DNA of 26,322 nt, taken from positions 1 to 26,322 of IMG/VR virus record IMGVR_UViG_3300032224_002235; one strand, given 5' to 3'. The stretch is from a virus. A model generated the notes under the pieces. That model was not told the DNA's origin, searched no databases, and saw only the letters and a program-made list of their open reading frames with translations. Of this stretch, positions 1 to 8,119 are shown one piece after another. A program made the translations under genes and the position numbers. The first letter of the stretch is position 1, and each line of letters starts with the position of its first letter.

Positions 1-123
1 CATGTTCATTTAATGACTAATGTTTATGAAGATATACATGAAATATTAGCATCTTGTGGGATGAATGTTATAGTAGCAATAGGATTCTTTATAGATTATA
101 AACAACAACATAAAAATAAATAA
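1..123 (+). CDS. C-terminal end of an unidentified protein (partial)
   Basis: An open frame enters from the left edge and stops at TAA 121-123, giving 40 visible residues. The sequence has an isoleucine/valine-rich stretch (MNVIVAIGFFIDY) followed by a lysine/glutamine tail. The stop lies 2 bases before the ATG of the next gene, so the two are probably cotranscribed. A start inside the window is possible (ATG at 13), but the frame is open to the edge. I do not recognise the family. Confidence 0.5.
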   Translation, partial: HVHLMTNVYEDIHEILASCGMNVIVAIGFFIDYKQQHKNK

Positions 124-125
124 AA

Positions 126-365
126 ATGGAAAATCAACCACAATTAAACATTGACTTAAAGTCAACAACATCAATTGAAACACCAGATGGAAACAAAATA
201 TTCCAACAAGGTGTATTACTTAGAAAAGTATCTAAATTTGTAGTAGGTGCTAAAGAAGATGCAGTAATGCCAATTCCTGTATTTTATGATCCAGTTTCTG
301 GTAAAATCTTAGAAAGTACTATCCCTACTGAATTAAGAGATGAATACAAAAATGACACAATCTAA
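126..365 (+). CDS. Small phage protein of unknown function
   Basis: A 79-residue soluble protein with no signal peptide or membrane segment. The middle part (GVLLRKVSKFVVG, then PIPVFYDPVSGKIL) looks like a compact beta-rich domain. I do not recognise a named family. It sits directly before the gp62-like gene, with a 14-base overlap if that gene starts at 352, so it belongs to the replication-side operon. A role close to replication is only an inference from this position. The ATG at 126 follows the previous stop by 2 bases and has an A-rich leader without a clear Shine-Dalgarno sequence, as is usual in Bacteroidota. Confidence 0.75.
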   Translation: MENQPQLNIDLKSTTSIETPDGNKIFQQGVLLRKVSKFVVGAKEDAVMPIPVFYDPVSGKILESTIPTELRDEYKNDTI

Positions 366-807
366 AAAAGATATAGTTAATATTTTTGAATGGTTAGAGG
401 AGATTACTGTTCATAAATCTCCTCCATCATCTTTCTCCGAGAAATCATGGGAAATGTGGAATTCTTACATGATACATAGATATTTATCGATGGATATAAA
501 TTATATTGACATTGTAAATCATGTTCAAAAAATAAATCCCCAAAATAAACATCAAATCTACCAAATCTATAAAGAAATGATCCCAAAAAGAAAAGTATGG
601 CTCAAGTACATCAAAAATGAAATTAAAAAAGATTTTAAAGAAATCGAAGAATATATAGCAAAATATTTTGACTGCTCACTTGGAGAAGCAGAACATTATA
701 TTGATATTCTAAGAGAAACTGGAGTCAGAGATATACTAAACGAAATGGGAGTGGAGATTAAAGAAATAAATAAGTTATTAAAAAAAGCTAAATTAAGCAT
801 TAAATGA
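352..807 (+). CDS. Clamp-loader small subunit, T4 gp62-like
   Basis: A protein of 151 residues when started at ATG 352; an upstream in-frame ATG at 340 would add four residues. In T4-like phages gp62 joins four gp44 ATPases to load the gp45 sliding clamp for DNA polymerase. Support comes from the order of features. An N-terminal segment with WEMWNSYMIHRYLSMD resembles the NRYLS region of cyanophage gp62. Next comes IPKRKVWLKYIK, which resembles the VPRGKRYGKWAK region of T4 gp62. Then a helical C-terminus (AKYFDCSLGEAEHYIDIL) parallels T4 AKRYQVNTNDAINYKSIL. Similarity is recalled, not computed. The partner gp44 and gp45 genes are not in the window and would be expected upstream. The stop overlaps the next start by 4 bases. 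Confidence 0.65.
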   Translation: MTQSKKDIVNIFEWLEEITVHKSPPSSFSEKSWEMWNSYMIHRYLSMDINYIDIVNHVQKINPQNKHQIYQIYKEMIPKRKVWLKYIKNEIKKDFKEIEEYIAKYFDCSLGEAEHYIDILRETGVRDILNEMGVEIKEINKLLKKAKLSIK

Positions 808-1043
808 AAGAATCAGTAAACCATCCTAAACATTATGGAGGTGAAAATAATCCATATGAAGCAATTAAAGTAATTGAAGCATGGGATGCTAACTTTAATA
901 TAGGTAATGTACTAAAATATATTTCTAGATGTGGAAAAAAAGATAGTGCCATTCAAGAATTAGAAAAAGCACTTTGGTATTTAAACAGAGAAATTGAGAA
1001 TAGAAAAAAATTAGAAGTAGAGGAGTTTGAAATACAGTTTTAA
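804..1043 (+). CDS. DUF3310 family protein
   Basis: A 79-residue protein containing nearly the whole DUF3310 signature: VNHPKHYGG near the N-terminus, then NPYEAIKVIEAW, FNIGNVLKYISRCGKKD, and ALWYLNREI near the C-terminus. This family is common in phages and is often annotated loosely as a nucleotide kinase-like (SaV) protein, but its biochemical role is not established. The ATG at 804 overlaps the gp62-like stop by 4 bases (ATGA), which suggests translational coupling. The charged tail after residue 68 is not part of the conserved core. Confidence 0.88.
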   Translation: MKESVNHPKHYGGENNPYEAIKVIEAWDANFNIGNVLKYISRCGKKDSAIQELEKALWYLNREIENRKKLEVEEFEIQF

Positions 1044-1045
1044 TA

Positions 1046-1993
1046 ATGGCTAAAAAGAAAAAAATTCCTCAAATAGTCAAGGAAATAAGAAGTTTTAAAC
1101 AAGGAGAAATAGATTATTCTTTCCAAAAAAATATATCTTATTCTCAACTATCTTTATATAGAAGTTGCCCTCACAGATGGTCTCTCCAATATAAAGACGG
1201 GTATAAAGTATTCACTTCAACAATCCATACTGTATTTGGAACAGCACTTCACGTTGCTATTCAACACTATTTAAGTGTTATGTATGAAAAAAGTGGAGCA
1301 GAAGCTGATAGAGAAGACATTGAATCTATATTTGAAGAAGCATATCGAAACGAATATAAAACCCAATACGATAAAAACAATAAACAACACTTCAGTTCAC
1401 CTGAAGAGTTAAGAGAATTTTTTGAGGATGGTCTTAAAATGTTATCTTTCTTAAAGAAAAAACGTAATCTATATTTTTCTAAAAAAGGATATCATTTAGT
1501 AGGATGTGAAGTTCCAATTTCAATTACCCCTCATCCTGAATTTAACAATGTTATATATCAAGGTTTCTTAGATGTTGTATTATATCATGAACCAACCAAT
1601 ACATTTGAAATCATCGATATCAAAACCAGTACTAGAGGATGGGATGCAGATACTAAAAAAGATGAGGAAAAACAATTCCAATTGATCCTATATAAACAGT
1701 TTTTATCTACCCAATTCAATATTCCAATAGATAACATCAGCATTAAATTTCTTATCTTGAAAAGAAAAATATATGAAAACACAGATTTTCCTATATCTAG
1801 AATCCAAGAATTTATACCCCCATCAGGTAAAATAAAATTAAGTAAAGCAAATAAAGCATTAAACGATTTTATTGAAGAAATATTTGATGAAAACGGATAT
1901 CAGAAAAAATCACACCATCCAAATCCAAGTCAAAAAACTTGTTTCTTTTGCCCATATAAAGAAAATAAGGAATTATGTAGTGTATCTCTTTAG
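1046..1993 (+). CDS. RecB/Cas4-like PD-(D/E)XK nuclease with probable Fe-S cluster
   Basis: A 315-residue protein of the PD-(D/E)XK superfamily (PDDEXK_1 type). Visible motifs in order: SYSQLSLYRSCPHRW with Cys41; GTALH with His69; GFLDVV with Asp176; EIIDIKTS with Asp191 and Lys193; and the Q-x5-Y helix QFQLILY with Tyr216. Cys299, Cys302 and Cys311 at the C-terminus, together with Cys41, give the four-cysteine pattern of the 4Fe-4S cluster in Cas4, AddB and related exonucleases. The expected activity is metal-dependent DNA exonuclease or ssDNA end processing. It lies two bases after DUF3310 and next to a clamp-loader gene, which fits phage replication, recombination or host DNA degradation. 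A Cas4 role is unlikely because no cas genes or repeats are present. Confidence 0.85.
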   Translation: MAKKKKIPQIVKEIRSFKQGEIDYSFQKNISYSQLSLYRSCPHRWSLQYKDGYKVFTSTIHTVFGTALHVAIQHYLSVMYEKSGAEADREDIESIFEEAYRNEYKTQYDKNNKQHFSSPEELREFFEDGLKMLSFLKKKRNLYFSKKGYHLVGCEVPISITPHPEFNNVIYQGFLDVVLYHEPTNTFEIIDIKTSTRGWDADTKKDEEKQFQLILYKQFLSTQFNIPIDNISIKFLILKRKIYENTDFPISRIQEFIPPSGKIKLSKANKALNDFIEEIFDENGYQKKSHHPNPSQKTCFFCPYKENKELCSVSL

Positions 1994-2023
1994 AATCCCG
2001 ATATATGTATCATCGTATATAAT
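1989..2023 (+). promoter_or_regulatory. Weak promoter candidate before the small RHH-like gene
   Basis: ATCG-TATATAAT ends at 2023, resembling the TTTCG-TATATTTA core found elsewhere in the window, and lies 20 bases before ATG 2044. The -33 region is poor: only TTTA at 1989-1992, with a 23-base gap instead of the usual 20. Confidence 0.3.
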
Positions 2024-2043
2024 TAAAAAATAAATATAATATT

Positions 2044-2244
2044 ATGAGTACTAAAAAAGAATTAACACTAACAAGTGTAAAAATCCAAAGCGATTTATTT
2101 GAAGAATTTAAAATTCAATGTGTAAAAAGAAAATTTTCATTTCAAAAGTTAGCTGATAGAGCAGTTTATCTTTATGTAACTAATGAAGATTTTAGAAAAA
2201 TGATTCACAACACAAGTATTGCCGAATCTGTAGAGGTAGAGTAA
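2044..2244 (+). CDS. Small possible ribbon-helix-helix protein
   Basis: A 66-residue protein. The N-terminal part LTLTSVKIQSDLFEEF looks like a short beta strand followed by a helix. The next segment, SFQKLADRAVYLYVTNEDF, could be the second helix, so the layout resembles ribbon-helix-helix (CopG/Arc) DNA-binding proteins. This is a structural impression and no diagnostic residue proves it. The gene stands apart from its neighbours (50 bases upstream, 54 downstream) and directly precedes the glycosylation island promoter. A regulatory role there is plausible but unproven. Confidence 0.6.
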   Translation: MSTKKELTLTSVKIQSDLFEEFKIQCVKRKFSFQKLADRAVYLYVTNEDFRKMIHNTSIAESVEVE

Positions 2245-2250
2245 TCAATA

Positions 2251-2282
2251 TTTGGTAGTCTAAAAAATGTTTTGTATATTAA
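2251..2282 (+). promoter_or_regulatory. Bacteroidota-type promoter driving the first glycosyltransferase
   Basis: TTTGG at 2251-2255 and TATATTAA at 2275-2282, with exactly 20 bases between TTTG and the -7 box. TTTTG sits directly upstream of the -7 box instead of the TTTCG seen at most other sites. The predicted start is about 10 bases before ATG 2299. Spacing is the same as in the other promoters of the window. Confidence 0.7.
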
Positions 2283-2298
2283 AATAAAATAAAATTAA

Positions 2299-3729
2299 AT
2301 GAAAGAAGGTTACATTAAAAGAGAAGACCGAAAGAAAATCCTGTTACTTACAGACGACATTAGAGTACACTCAGGTGTAGCTCACATTGCCCGTGAAATG
2401 GTTATCAACACATCCCATAGATACAATTGGGTTCAATTAGCTGGAGCAATAAACCATCCTGAAAAAGGTAAACGTTTAGATTTATCTCAAGATACAAGTA
2501 CACAAGCAGGAATACCTGATGCTTCAGTTACATTATATCCTACTGATGGATATGGAAATCCAGATCTAGTTAGACAAATTATGGAAATGGAAAAAATTGA
2601 TGCCATTTTCTTAATTACAGATCCAAGATATTTTACTTGGTTATTTCAAATTGAAAATGAAATCAGAAAGAAAATCCCAATTGCTTATCTTAATATTTGG
2701 GATGATTATCCAGCTCCAATGTATAATAAAGAGTTCTATGAATCTTGTGATGCATTATTTGGAATTTCAAAACAAACAGTAAATATTAATGAAATAGTTT
2801 TAGGCGATAAAGCTAAAAGTAAAGTAATTAAATATGTTCCTCATGGGTTGAATGATAAAGTATTCCAACCAATTGACCCTAAAAATGAAGAACTAGCTAA
2901 ATTTAAAAAGCAAATTTTAGGAAATGAAGAATATGAATTTGTTTTATTATTCAACTCAAGAAACATTAGACGTAAATCAATTCCAGATACTATTTTAGCT
3001 TGGAGATTGTTCTGTGATAAAATTGGAGAAGAAAAAGCTAAAAAATGTTTACTTTTACTCCATACAGACCCAGTAGATGAAAACGGAACCGATCTACCAG
3101 CAGTAATAGAGTATCTTTGCCCTGAAGAATATTGTAACGTCAAATTTACTAATGGTAAATTTGATGGTAATGGAATGAATTTTCTATACAATACAGCAGA
3201 TGGTGTTATCTTATTAACATCAAATGAAGGATGGGGATTAGCATTAACCGAAGCATTATTATCAGGAACACCTATTATAGCAAATGTAACAGGTGGAATG
3301 CAAGACCAAATGAGATTCATAGATGCAGACGGAAAATGGTTTACACCATCTCCAGAAATACCTTCAAATCACAGACGTACATTTGAAACATGTGGTAAAT
3401 GGGCTTTACCTGTTTTTCCAAGTAACATGTCTTTAGTTGGCTCTGTACCTACCCCTTATATCTTTGATGATAGATGTCGTCCTGAAGATGCTACTGAACA
3501 AATTTTAAATCTTTATAATATGAGTAAAGAAGAAAGACAAGAAAGAGGAGTAGTAGGTAGAGAATGGGCTACAGGAGATGAAGCCGGATTTACATCTTCA
3601 AAAATGTCTAATAGAATTATTGAAGGAATGGATGAGTTGTTTTCAACTTGGAAACCAAGAGAAAAATATGAATTTCTAAAAGACACAGATTTTGAACCAA
3701 GAACATTAAAACACGCTTTAATATATTAA
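2299..3729 (+). CDS. GT-B glycosyltransferase, GT4/GT1-like
   Basis: A 476-residue GT-B fold enzyme that would transfer a sugar from a nucleotide donor to an unknown acceptor in the cytoplasm. The N-terminal Rossmann half starts with KKILLLTDDIRVHSGVAHIA (residues 12-31), a usual GT4 opening with a Gly-containing loop. The C-terminal half carries NSRNIRRKSIPDTILAW (219-235) and the catalytic E-x7-E motif, Glu310 and Glu318 (NEGWGLALTEALLSGTP), followed by a GGMQDQ loop. About 80 residues after this motif are less typical. It has its own promoter and opens the sugar island. Donor and acceptor cannot be read from the sequence. Confidence 0.88.
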   Translation: MKEGYIKREDRKKILLLTDDIRVHSGVAHIAREMVINTSHRYNWVQLAGAINHPEKGKRLDLSQDTSTQAGIPDASVTLYPTDGYGNPDLVRQIMEMEKIDAIFLITDPRYFTWLFQIENEIRKKIPIAYLNIWDDYPAPMYNKEFYESCDALFGISKQTVNINEIVLGDKAKSKVIKYVPHGLNDKVFQPIDPKNEELAKFKKQILGNEEYEFVLLFNSRNIRRKSIPDTILAWRLFCDKIGEEKAKKCLLLLHTDPVDENGTDLPAVIEYLCPEEYCNVKFTNGKFDGNGMNFLYNTADGVILLTSNEGWGLALTEALLSGTPIIANVTGGMQDQMRFIDADGKWFTPSPEIPSNHRRTFETCGKWALPVFPSNMSLVGSVPTPYIFDDRCRPEDATEQILNLYNMSKEERQERGVVGREWATGDEAGFTSSKMSNRIIEGMDELFSTWKPREKYEFLKDTDFEPRTLKHALIY

Positions 3730-3737
3730 TAAGTTAT

Positions 3738-5051
3738 ATGAGTAAAAATACATTTTATATAAGTTGCCCTATCGACACATACTCAGGTTATGGAGCTCGT
3801 TCAAGAGATTTTGTTAAATCACTTATAGAATTAGATAGATATGATGTTAAAGTATTACCTCAGAGATGGGGTAGTACACCATTTGGGTTTATTGAAAACC
3901 ATAAAGAAGAATGGGGATTTTTAACCAAACATATACATCAAGGACAACTAACTGAACAACCTGATATTTGGTGTCAAATCACAGTCCCAAATGAATTCCA
4001 AGCAATTGGGAAATATAATATAGGATTAACAGCAGGTATTGAAACTACAGCTTGTGCTCCACAATGGTTAGAAGGATGTAATAGAATGAATATTGTCTTA
4101 GTATCATCAGAACATTCTAAAAAAGTATTTGAAGAAACTAAATTCAACTTTCAGGACCCTCAAACCGGAAGACAAGGTGAAATCAAATTAACCACCCCAG
4201 TTGAAGTATTGATTGAAGGAGCTAATTTAGATACATATAAACCCTTAAAAATTGAAGAAATAACTGAAAAAAATCTATTAACAGATATAAATTCAATCAA
4301 AGAATCGTTTGCTTTTTTATTTGTAGGACATTGGATGCAAGGAGATATAGGTGAAGATAGAAAAAACGTTGGTTTATTAATCAAAGCGTTTTATGAATTG
4401 TTTAAAAATAAGAAAAATGCACCCGCTCTTATCTTGAAAACAAGCATGGTTGGTTCTTCTTATATGGATAGAAGAGAAATTCAAAAACGTATAGATACGA
4501 TCCGTAAATCTGTTCCAAGTAAAAATTTACCAAACATCTATTTGCTGTGTGGTGAATTTACAGATACAGAAATGAATGAACTATATAATCATCCTAAAGT
4601 AAAAGCCATGATTAGCTTAACTAAAGGTGAAGGATTTGGAAGACCACTACTTGAATTCAGCTTAACAAATAAACCAGTTATAGCTTCAAATTGGTCAGGC
4701 CATTTAGATTTTCTAAATCCAGAATTTACAGCTTTAATAGATGGGCAAGCAAAACCGATACATCCATCAGCTCAAGTTAAAGATATGTTAATTGAAGGAT
4801 CTCATTGGTTTTCTCCTGATTTTAGCTCAATAGGATATAATATGAGTAAAGTATTTGAAGATTATAAAGAATGGCTAGTAAAAGGTAAACGTCAAGGATA
4901 TTATAGTAGAACTAATTTTAGTTTTGAAAAAATGAAAGAACAGTTGGATGGTATTTTATCTAAAAACGTACCTGAAATAGCTAAAAAAGTAGAGTTGAAA
5001 CTACCTCAACTTAAAAAAATAGAATTACCTAAATTAAAGAAAATAGAATAA
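3738..5051 (+). CDS. GT-B glycosyltransferase with a Leu/Pro/Lys repeat tail
   Basis: A 437-residue enzyme, distant from but similar in layout to the preceding glycosyltransferase. The N-terminus has the loop SGYGARSRDF (16-25). The C-terminal half has LFVGHWM (194-200), NVGLLIKAF and the E-x7-E motif Glu298 and Glu306 (GEGFGRPLLEFS). The last 22 residues (416-437) are an imperfect amphipathic repeat of ELxLPxLKK units, a probable add-on for binding or assembly rather than catalysis. It follows the first glycosyltransferase after 8 bases, so the two may act in sequence on one acceptor. Specificity is unknown. Confidence 0.85.
   Translation: MSKNTFYISCPIDTYSGYGARSRDFVKSLIELDRYDVKVLPQRWGSTPFGFIENHKEEWGFLTKHIHQGQLTEQPDIWCQITVPNEFQAIGKYNIGLTAGIETTACAPQWLEGCNRMNIVLVSSEHSKKVFEETKFNFQDPQTGRQGEIKLTTPVEVLIEGANLDTYKPLKIEEITEKNLLTDINSIKESFAFLFVGHWMQGDIGEDRKNVGLLIKAFYELFKNKKNAPALILKTSMVGSSYMDRREIQKRIDTIRKSVPSKNLPNIYLLCGEFTDTEMNELYNHPKVKAMISLTKGEGFGRPLLEFSLTNKPVIASNWSGHLDFLNPEFTALIDGQAKPIHPSAQVKDMLIEGSHWFSPDFSSIGYNMSKVFEDYKEWLVKGKRQGYYSRTNFSFEKMKEQLDGILSKNVPEIAKKVELKLPQLKKIELPKLKKIE
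4983..5048 (+). repeat. Coding repeat at the glycosyltransferase C-terminus
   Basis: Three imperfect copies of a short (I/V)EL(K)LPxLKK unit encoded head to tail at the very end of the upstream gene. The unit is basic and amphipathic. The repeats are visible at both protein and DNA level. Confidence 0.6.
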
Positions 5052-5052
5052 A

Positions 5053-5580
5053 ATGAGCAGATGGGTTGAATTATCATTTATTGAGGATTGTAAAGTACTT
5101 CATAAATATGGGTTAAATGAATATTATAATAAAGCTAATAGAGGATTATATGAGTTTCTTAATCCTGAATTATCATATAAATATGAATTGTATAATGCCG
5201 TTGATGGACAAAAAATGTGGAAAATTGAACAACAGGATGGGGATCCATTAATGGTTGTAACATTAAAAAAATCAAATTCTACCCCAAAATATTGGATATT
5301 AGATTTTTATTTTCCTAAAACTGAAAAAGGATATTCTAAAAATAAAGAAACATTAAAAGGAAACCATTATTTAGATACTATATCTAAGATAGTAAAAGAT
5401 GAAATATTACCATACTTTAACCAATCTGATTTAGATATACTATATTTTAAAACATACACAGATGATGATGCTGGGATTATGAGAAAAAATCTATTTAAAC
5501 GTATGATAGATAAATTTATGGATAAAGATGTATTTAATGTAGAAATAAGAAATGAAGATTTTATAATAACTAAAAAATAA
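5053..5580 (+). CDS. Phage protein of unknown function
   Basis: A 175-residue protein without signal peptide, membrane segment or cysteine motif. It is rich in aromatic and charged residues. Recognisable local patterns are YWILDFYFP (about residues 79-87), which looks like a central beta strand, and a C-terminal helix IMRKNLFKRMIDKFMD. I cannot assign a family. It begins one base after the glycosyltransferase stop, so it is cotranscribed, but its composition gives no sign of sugar chemistry. Confidence 0.75.
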   Translation: MSRWVELSFIEDCKVLHKYGLNEYYNKANRGLYEFLNPELSYKYELYNAVDGQKMWKIEQQDGDPLMVVTLKKSNSTPKYWILDFYFPKTEKGYSKNKETLKGNHYLDTISKIVKDEILPYFNQSDLDILYFKTYTDDDAGIMRKNLFKRMIDKFMDKDVFNVEIRNEDFIITKK

Positions 5581-5588
5581 ATAAAAAA

Positions 5589-6056
5589 ATGGATAATCTA
5601 ACAATATGTGAAAGATGTGGAGGTGATGCTTGTTATGTTACTGAAGTAAACGAAACAATCAAAAATTACTTTTGTTACGGATGTGGATTCCAAACTAGTA
5701 CTATAATAACTGTTGATTCAGAATTTTTAAAAGAACAAATGGAAACACTTCCAAACCTATATAAAGAATTAATGGGTGAAGATGAAAGTGGGAAAGTTTG
5801 GATGCCTACAACAATCAACGTTCCTTCTCAAGGTATGGTTTTTGCTAATGGTTCAAACTCTATTAACTGGAAATGGGCTGCTGTTAAAGCTGTTCCTGTT
5901 AAAGAAGAAGAAAAAACCAAATATCCTAACCCACATAAAAAAGGAGAATACTATGAGTGGAGAATGGACATGACCACACTCAAAGAGTTTGAAGAAAAAG
6001 ATTTCATAGAGGCACTAGAATATATTGGAGTGTTTGAAACAAGTTTGGATTCTTAA
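5589..6056 (+). CDS. Zinc-ribbon phage protein
   Basis: A 155-residue protein with an N-terminal zinc ribbon: Cys7 and Cys10 (CERC), Cys15, then Cys29 and Cys32 (CYGCG). The rest includes KVWMPTTINVPSQGMVFANG (about residues 74-93) and WKWAAVKAVPV. I recall similar proteins, conserved over their full length, in T4-like marine phages as conserved hypotheticals. Zinc binding is supported by the motif; DNA, RNA or protein binding is not resolved. The end of the gene contains the -33 element of the next promoter. Confidence 0.8.
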   Translation: MDNLTICERCGGDACYVTEVNETIKNYFCYGCGFQTSTIITVDSEFLKEQMETLPNLYKELMGEDESGKVWMPTTINVPSQGMVFANGSNSINWKWAAVKAVPVKEEEKTKYPNPHKKGEYYEWRMDMTTLKEFEEKDFIEALEYIGVFETSLDS

Positions 6057-6075
6057 AATATTATTTATATATTTA
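6044..6075 (+). promoter_or_regulatory. Bacteroidota-type promoter within the sugar island
   Basis: TTTGG at 6044-6048 and a perfect TATATTTA at 6068-6075, with a 20-base gap after TTTG. The usual TTTCG before the -7 box is absent (TTTAT here). The -33 box lies inside the end of the zinc-ribbon gene. It would drive the genes from 6091 onward. Confidence 0.65.
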
Positions 6076-6090
6076 ATATAAAGATAAGTT

Positions 6091-6339
6091 TTGAACCGAG
6101 AACAATATATTGAAATGCTTAAAACAAATAGATTTGATATATCTTTGATATATGAGCATTATAATATGTTTAATAAAAATAAATCATTTAACTTTGATTT
6201 AAACACATTTAATAATGTATTTATGCTATACGTTAGTGCTACAGGGTTTAATGTTGATATCATTAAAGATTATTATGATGCCAAGTTCAATATTGTTTAT
6301 CTTTATGATAAAAATCAAAAAATAATAAACATATATTAA
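6091..6339 (+). CDS. Small protein of unknown function
   Basis: An 82-residue protein if it starts with TTG at 6091, or 74 residues from ATG 6115. TTG lies about 9 bases after the predicted transcription start and follows an A-rich leader like its neighbours, but TTG starts would be exceptional in this window, so ATG 6115 is a fair alternative. The protein is rich in Asn, Tyr and Phe and has no motif I recognise. Its stop is one base before the next glycosyltransferase start. Confidence 0.55.
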   Translation: MNREQYIEMLKTNRFDISLIYEHYNMFNKNKSFNFDLNTFNNVFMLYVSATGFNVDIIKDYYDAKFNIVYLYDKNQKIINIY

Positions 6340-6340
6340 G

Positions 6341-6967
6341 ATGAAGATAAGTTATGCTATTACCGTTTGTAATGAATTTGTTGAAATACAACGTTTAATA
6401 AATTTTTTACTTAAAAATAAAAGACAAGAAGATGAGATAGTTGTACTATATGACCAATCTCATGGCGATCCAGAAATTGAATCATTTTTAAGATCTTCAT
6501 CTATTAATAATGAATTTAAATGGTACCCAGATAATTTTGAAAACCATTTTGCTGATTGGAAAAATAAACTAACCAGTTTATGCTCTGGAGATTATATATT
6601 CCAAATAGATGCAGATGAATTGCCTACGACTAAATTAGTAGATTTATTACCCCATATTATCCAACAAAATGTAGATATAGTACTTGTACCTAGAAGTAAT
6701 ACAGTTAAAGGATTAACAGATGAACATATCAAAAAGTGGGGATGGAGTATAGATAACCTAAATAGAGTCAACTGGCCAGATTATCAATGGAGAATTTATA
6801 GAAATTGTCCTGAAATAAAATGGGTAAATAAAGTCCATGAAAAACTTGAAGGATTTAAAACTTATAGTACTCTTCCTTCTGATATGTCACTTGGAGCGGT
6901 ATATTTAAACCATCCCAAAACAATAGAGAAACAAGAAAAACAAAATAATTTATACGATAATTTATAA
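6341..6967 (+). CDS. GT2 family glycosyltransferase
   Basis: A 208-residue GT-A enzyme. It opens with the GT2 strand ISYAITVCNEF (3-13) and reaches the metal-binding DxD motif Asp90-Ala-Asp92 (FQIDADE). A C-terminal segment WRIYRN..IKWVNKVHEKLEG is typical of short GT2 enzymes of the WaaE/SunS-like type, where the VHE histidine/glutamate lies near the catalytic base. The protein is shorter than most GT2 members but has the full catalytic core. It would use a nucleotide sugar in the cytoplasm. Donor and acceptor are unknown. Confidence 0.85.
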   Translation: MKISYAITVCNEFVEIQRLINFLLKNKRQEDEIVVLYDQSHGDPEIESFLRSSSINNEFKWYPDNFENHFADWKNKLTSLCSGDYIFQIDADELPTTKLVDLLPHIIQQNVDIVLVPRSNTVKGLTDEHIKKWGWSIDNLNRVNWPDYQWRIYRNCPEIKWVNKVHEKLEGFKTYSTLPSDMSLGAVYLNHPKTIEKQEKQNNLYDNL

Positions 6968-6976
6968 ACAATTGAA

Positions 6977-8119
6977 ATGAAAAAAATATGGTATGCTCCC
7001 AATAAGTTTGAATCTTACGGAGAAGAAGAAATTAAAGCTGTAGAACAGTGTCTTAGAGATGGTTGGTTAGCAGGGTTTGGTCCTCGTTCAATCGAATTTG
7101 AAGAAAAAATAGCTAAAGAATTTGGAAAGAAATATGGTGTATTTGTTAACTCTGGATCATCTGCTTGTCTTTTAGCTTTAGCTGTACTAAAATTACCTAA
7201 AGGAAGTAAAGTTATTACTCCAGCTTGTACATTTTCAACTACATTAGCACCTATTATCCAGTTAGGTTTAATTCCAGTATTTGTTGATGTTGACTTAACA
7301 GCATATGTTCCTTCAGTTGAAGACACAATTAATGCCGTTACTGATGACGTTAAAGCAATTATGATTCCTAATCTAATTGGAAATAAACCAGATTGGAAAT
7401 TATTGAAATCAGAACTAAAAAGAATTGGAAGAGAAGATATCGTGGTAATTGAAGATTCAGCTGATACTATTTCATATACTGAAGATACAGATATTTCAAC
7501 TACTAGTTTCTATGCGTCTCATGTTATTACAGCAGGTGGATCAGGTGGAATGGTAATGTTCAATGATAAAAAATTACGTGACATATGTTTACAATTTAGA
7601 GATTGGGGAAGAATGGGAGATAATTCTGAAATTGTGGATGATAGATTTAATCATGTTGTAGACGGAATCCCTTATGATCATAAATTTTTATATGATGTTT
7701 TAGGGTATAACTTTAAAAGTTCTGAAATGAATGCAGCATTTGGATTAGTGCAAATTGAAAGATTTGAAACATTTAAAAAAATCCGAAGAACTAATATTGA
7801 GCGTTATTTAGAAAATCTAAAAGATGTTAAAGAAATATTATTACCTAATGATAGCATTGAACCAAATTGGTTAGCTATTCCATTACAAACAGAAAGACGT
7901 TTAGAATTATTAACATTTTTAGAAAATAACAATATTCAAACAAGAGTAACATTTGCAGGTAACGTAACTCGTCACCCAATTTATAGAGAATACCTTCAAC
8001 CATTTGAAAATTCAGATACAATTATGAAAAATGGATTTTTATTAGGTGCTCATCACGGGATGACTGTTGAAGATGTAGATTATGTTTGTGATAAAATCAA
8101 AGAATTTTTTAGTAAATGA
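6977..8119 (+). CDS. DegT-fold PLP enzyme with Lys-to-His change, ColD/E1-type sugar 3-dehydratase
   Basis: A 380-residue member of the DegT/DnrJ/EryC1/StrS fold type I PLP family. NSGSSACLLAL (58-68) forms the phosphate-binding loop, and Asp160 in VIEDSAD is the residue that binds the pyridine nitrogen. In aminotransferases of this family the motif SFYxSK provides the Schiff-base lysine. Here it reads SFYASHVIT, with His182 at that position. The same Lys-to-His change defines the sugar 3-dehydratases ColD (GDP-4-keto-6-deoxymannose) and E1/DdhC/AscC (CDP sugars). I infer removal of the C-3 hydroxyl of a 4-keto-6-deoxyhexose rather than transamination. No cysteine cluster for the 2Fe-2S centre of E1 is evident, so it fits ColD better. 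The encoded GMD would supply its substrate. Confidence 0.82.
   Translation: MKKIWYAPNKFESYGEEEIKAVEQCLRDGWLAGFGPRSIEFEEKIAKEFGKKYGVFVNSGSSACLLALAVLKLPKGSKVITPACTFSTTLAPIIQLGLIPVFVDVDLTAYVPSVEDTINAVTDDVKAIMIPNLIGNKPDWKLLKSELKRIGREDIVVIEDSADTISYTEDTDISTTSFYASHVITAGGSGGMVMFNDKKLRDICLQFRDWGRMGDNSEIVDDRFNHVVDGIPYDHKFLYDVLGYNFKSSEMNAAFGLVQIERFETFKKIRRTNIERYLENLKDVKEILLPNDSIEPNWLAIPLQTERRLELLTFLENNNIQTRVTFAGNVTRHPIYREYLQPFENSDTIMKNGFLLGAHHGMTVEDVDYVCDKIKEFFSK

Noticed and set aside
1046-1993. CRISPR-associated Cas4
   Set aside because: Only the fold and Fe-S cysteines are shared; no repeats or cas genes are visible and the neighbours are phage replication genes.
2841-3320. 159-codon reverse-strand frame within the first glycosyltransferase
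   Set aside because: The + strand protein has clear GT-B motifs over the same bases; the reverse translation has no domain, leader or promoter.
5776-5973. Out-of-frame + strand frame within the zinc-ribbon gene
   Set aside because: It is a shadow; the lysine/leucine-rich translation is low complexity, and the host gene is well supported.
6977-8119. Ordinary sugar aminotransferase
   Set aside because: The Schiff-base lysine position is His182; the family evidence favours dehydration at C-3.
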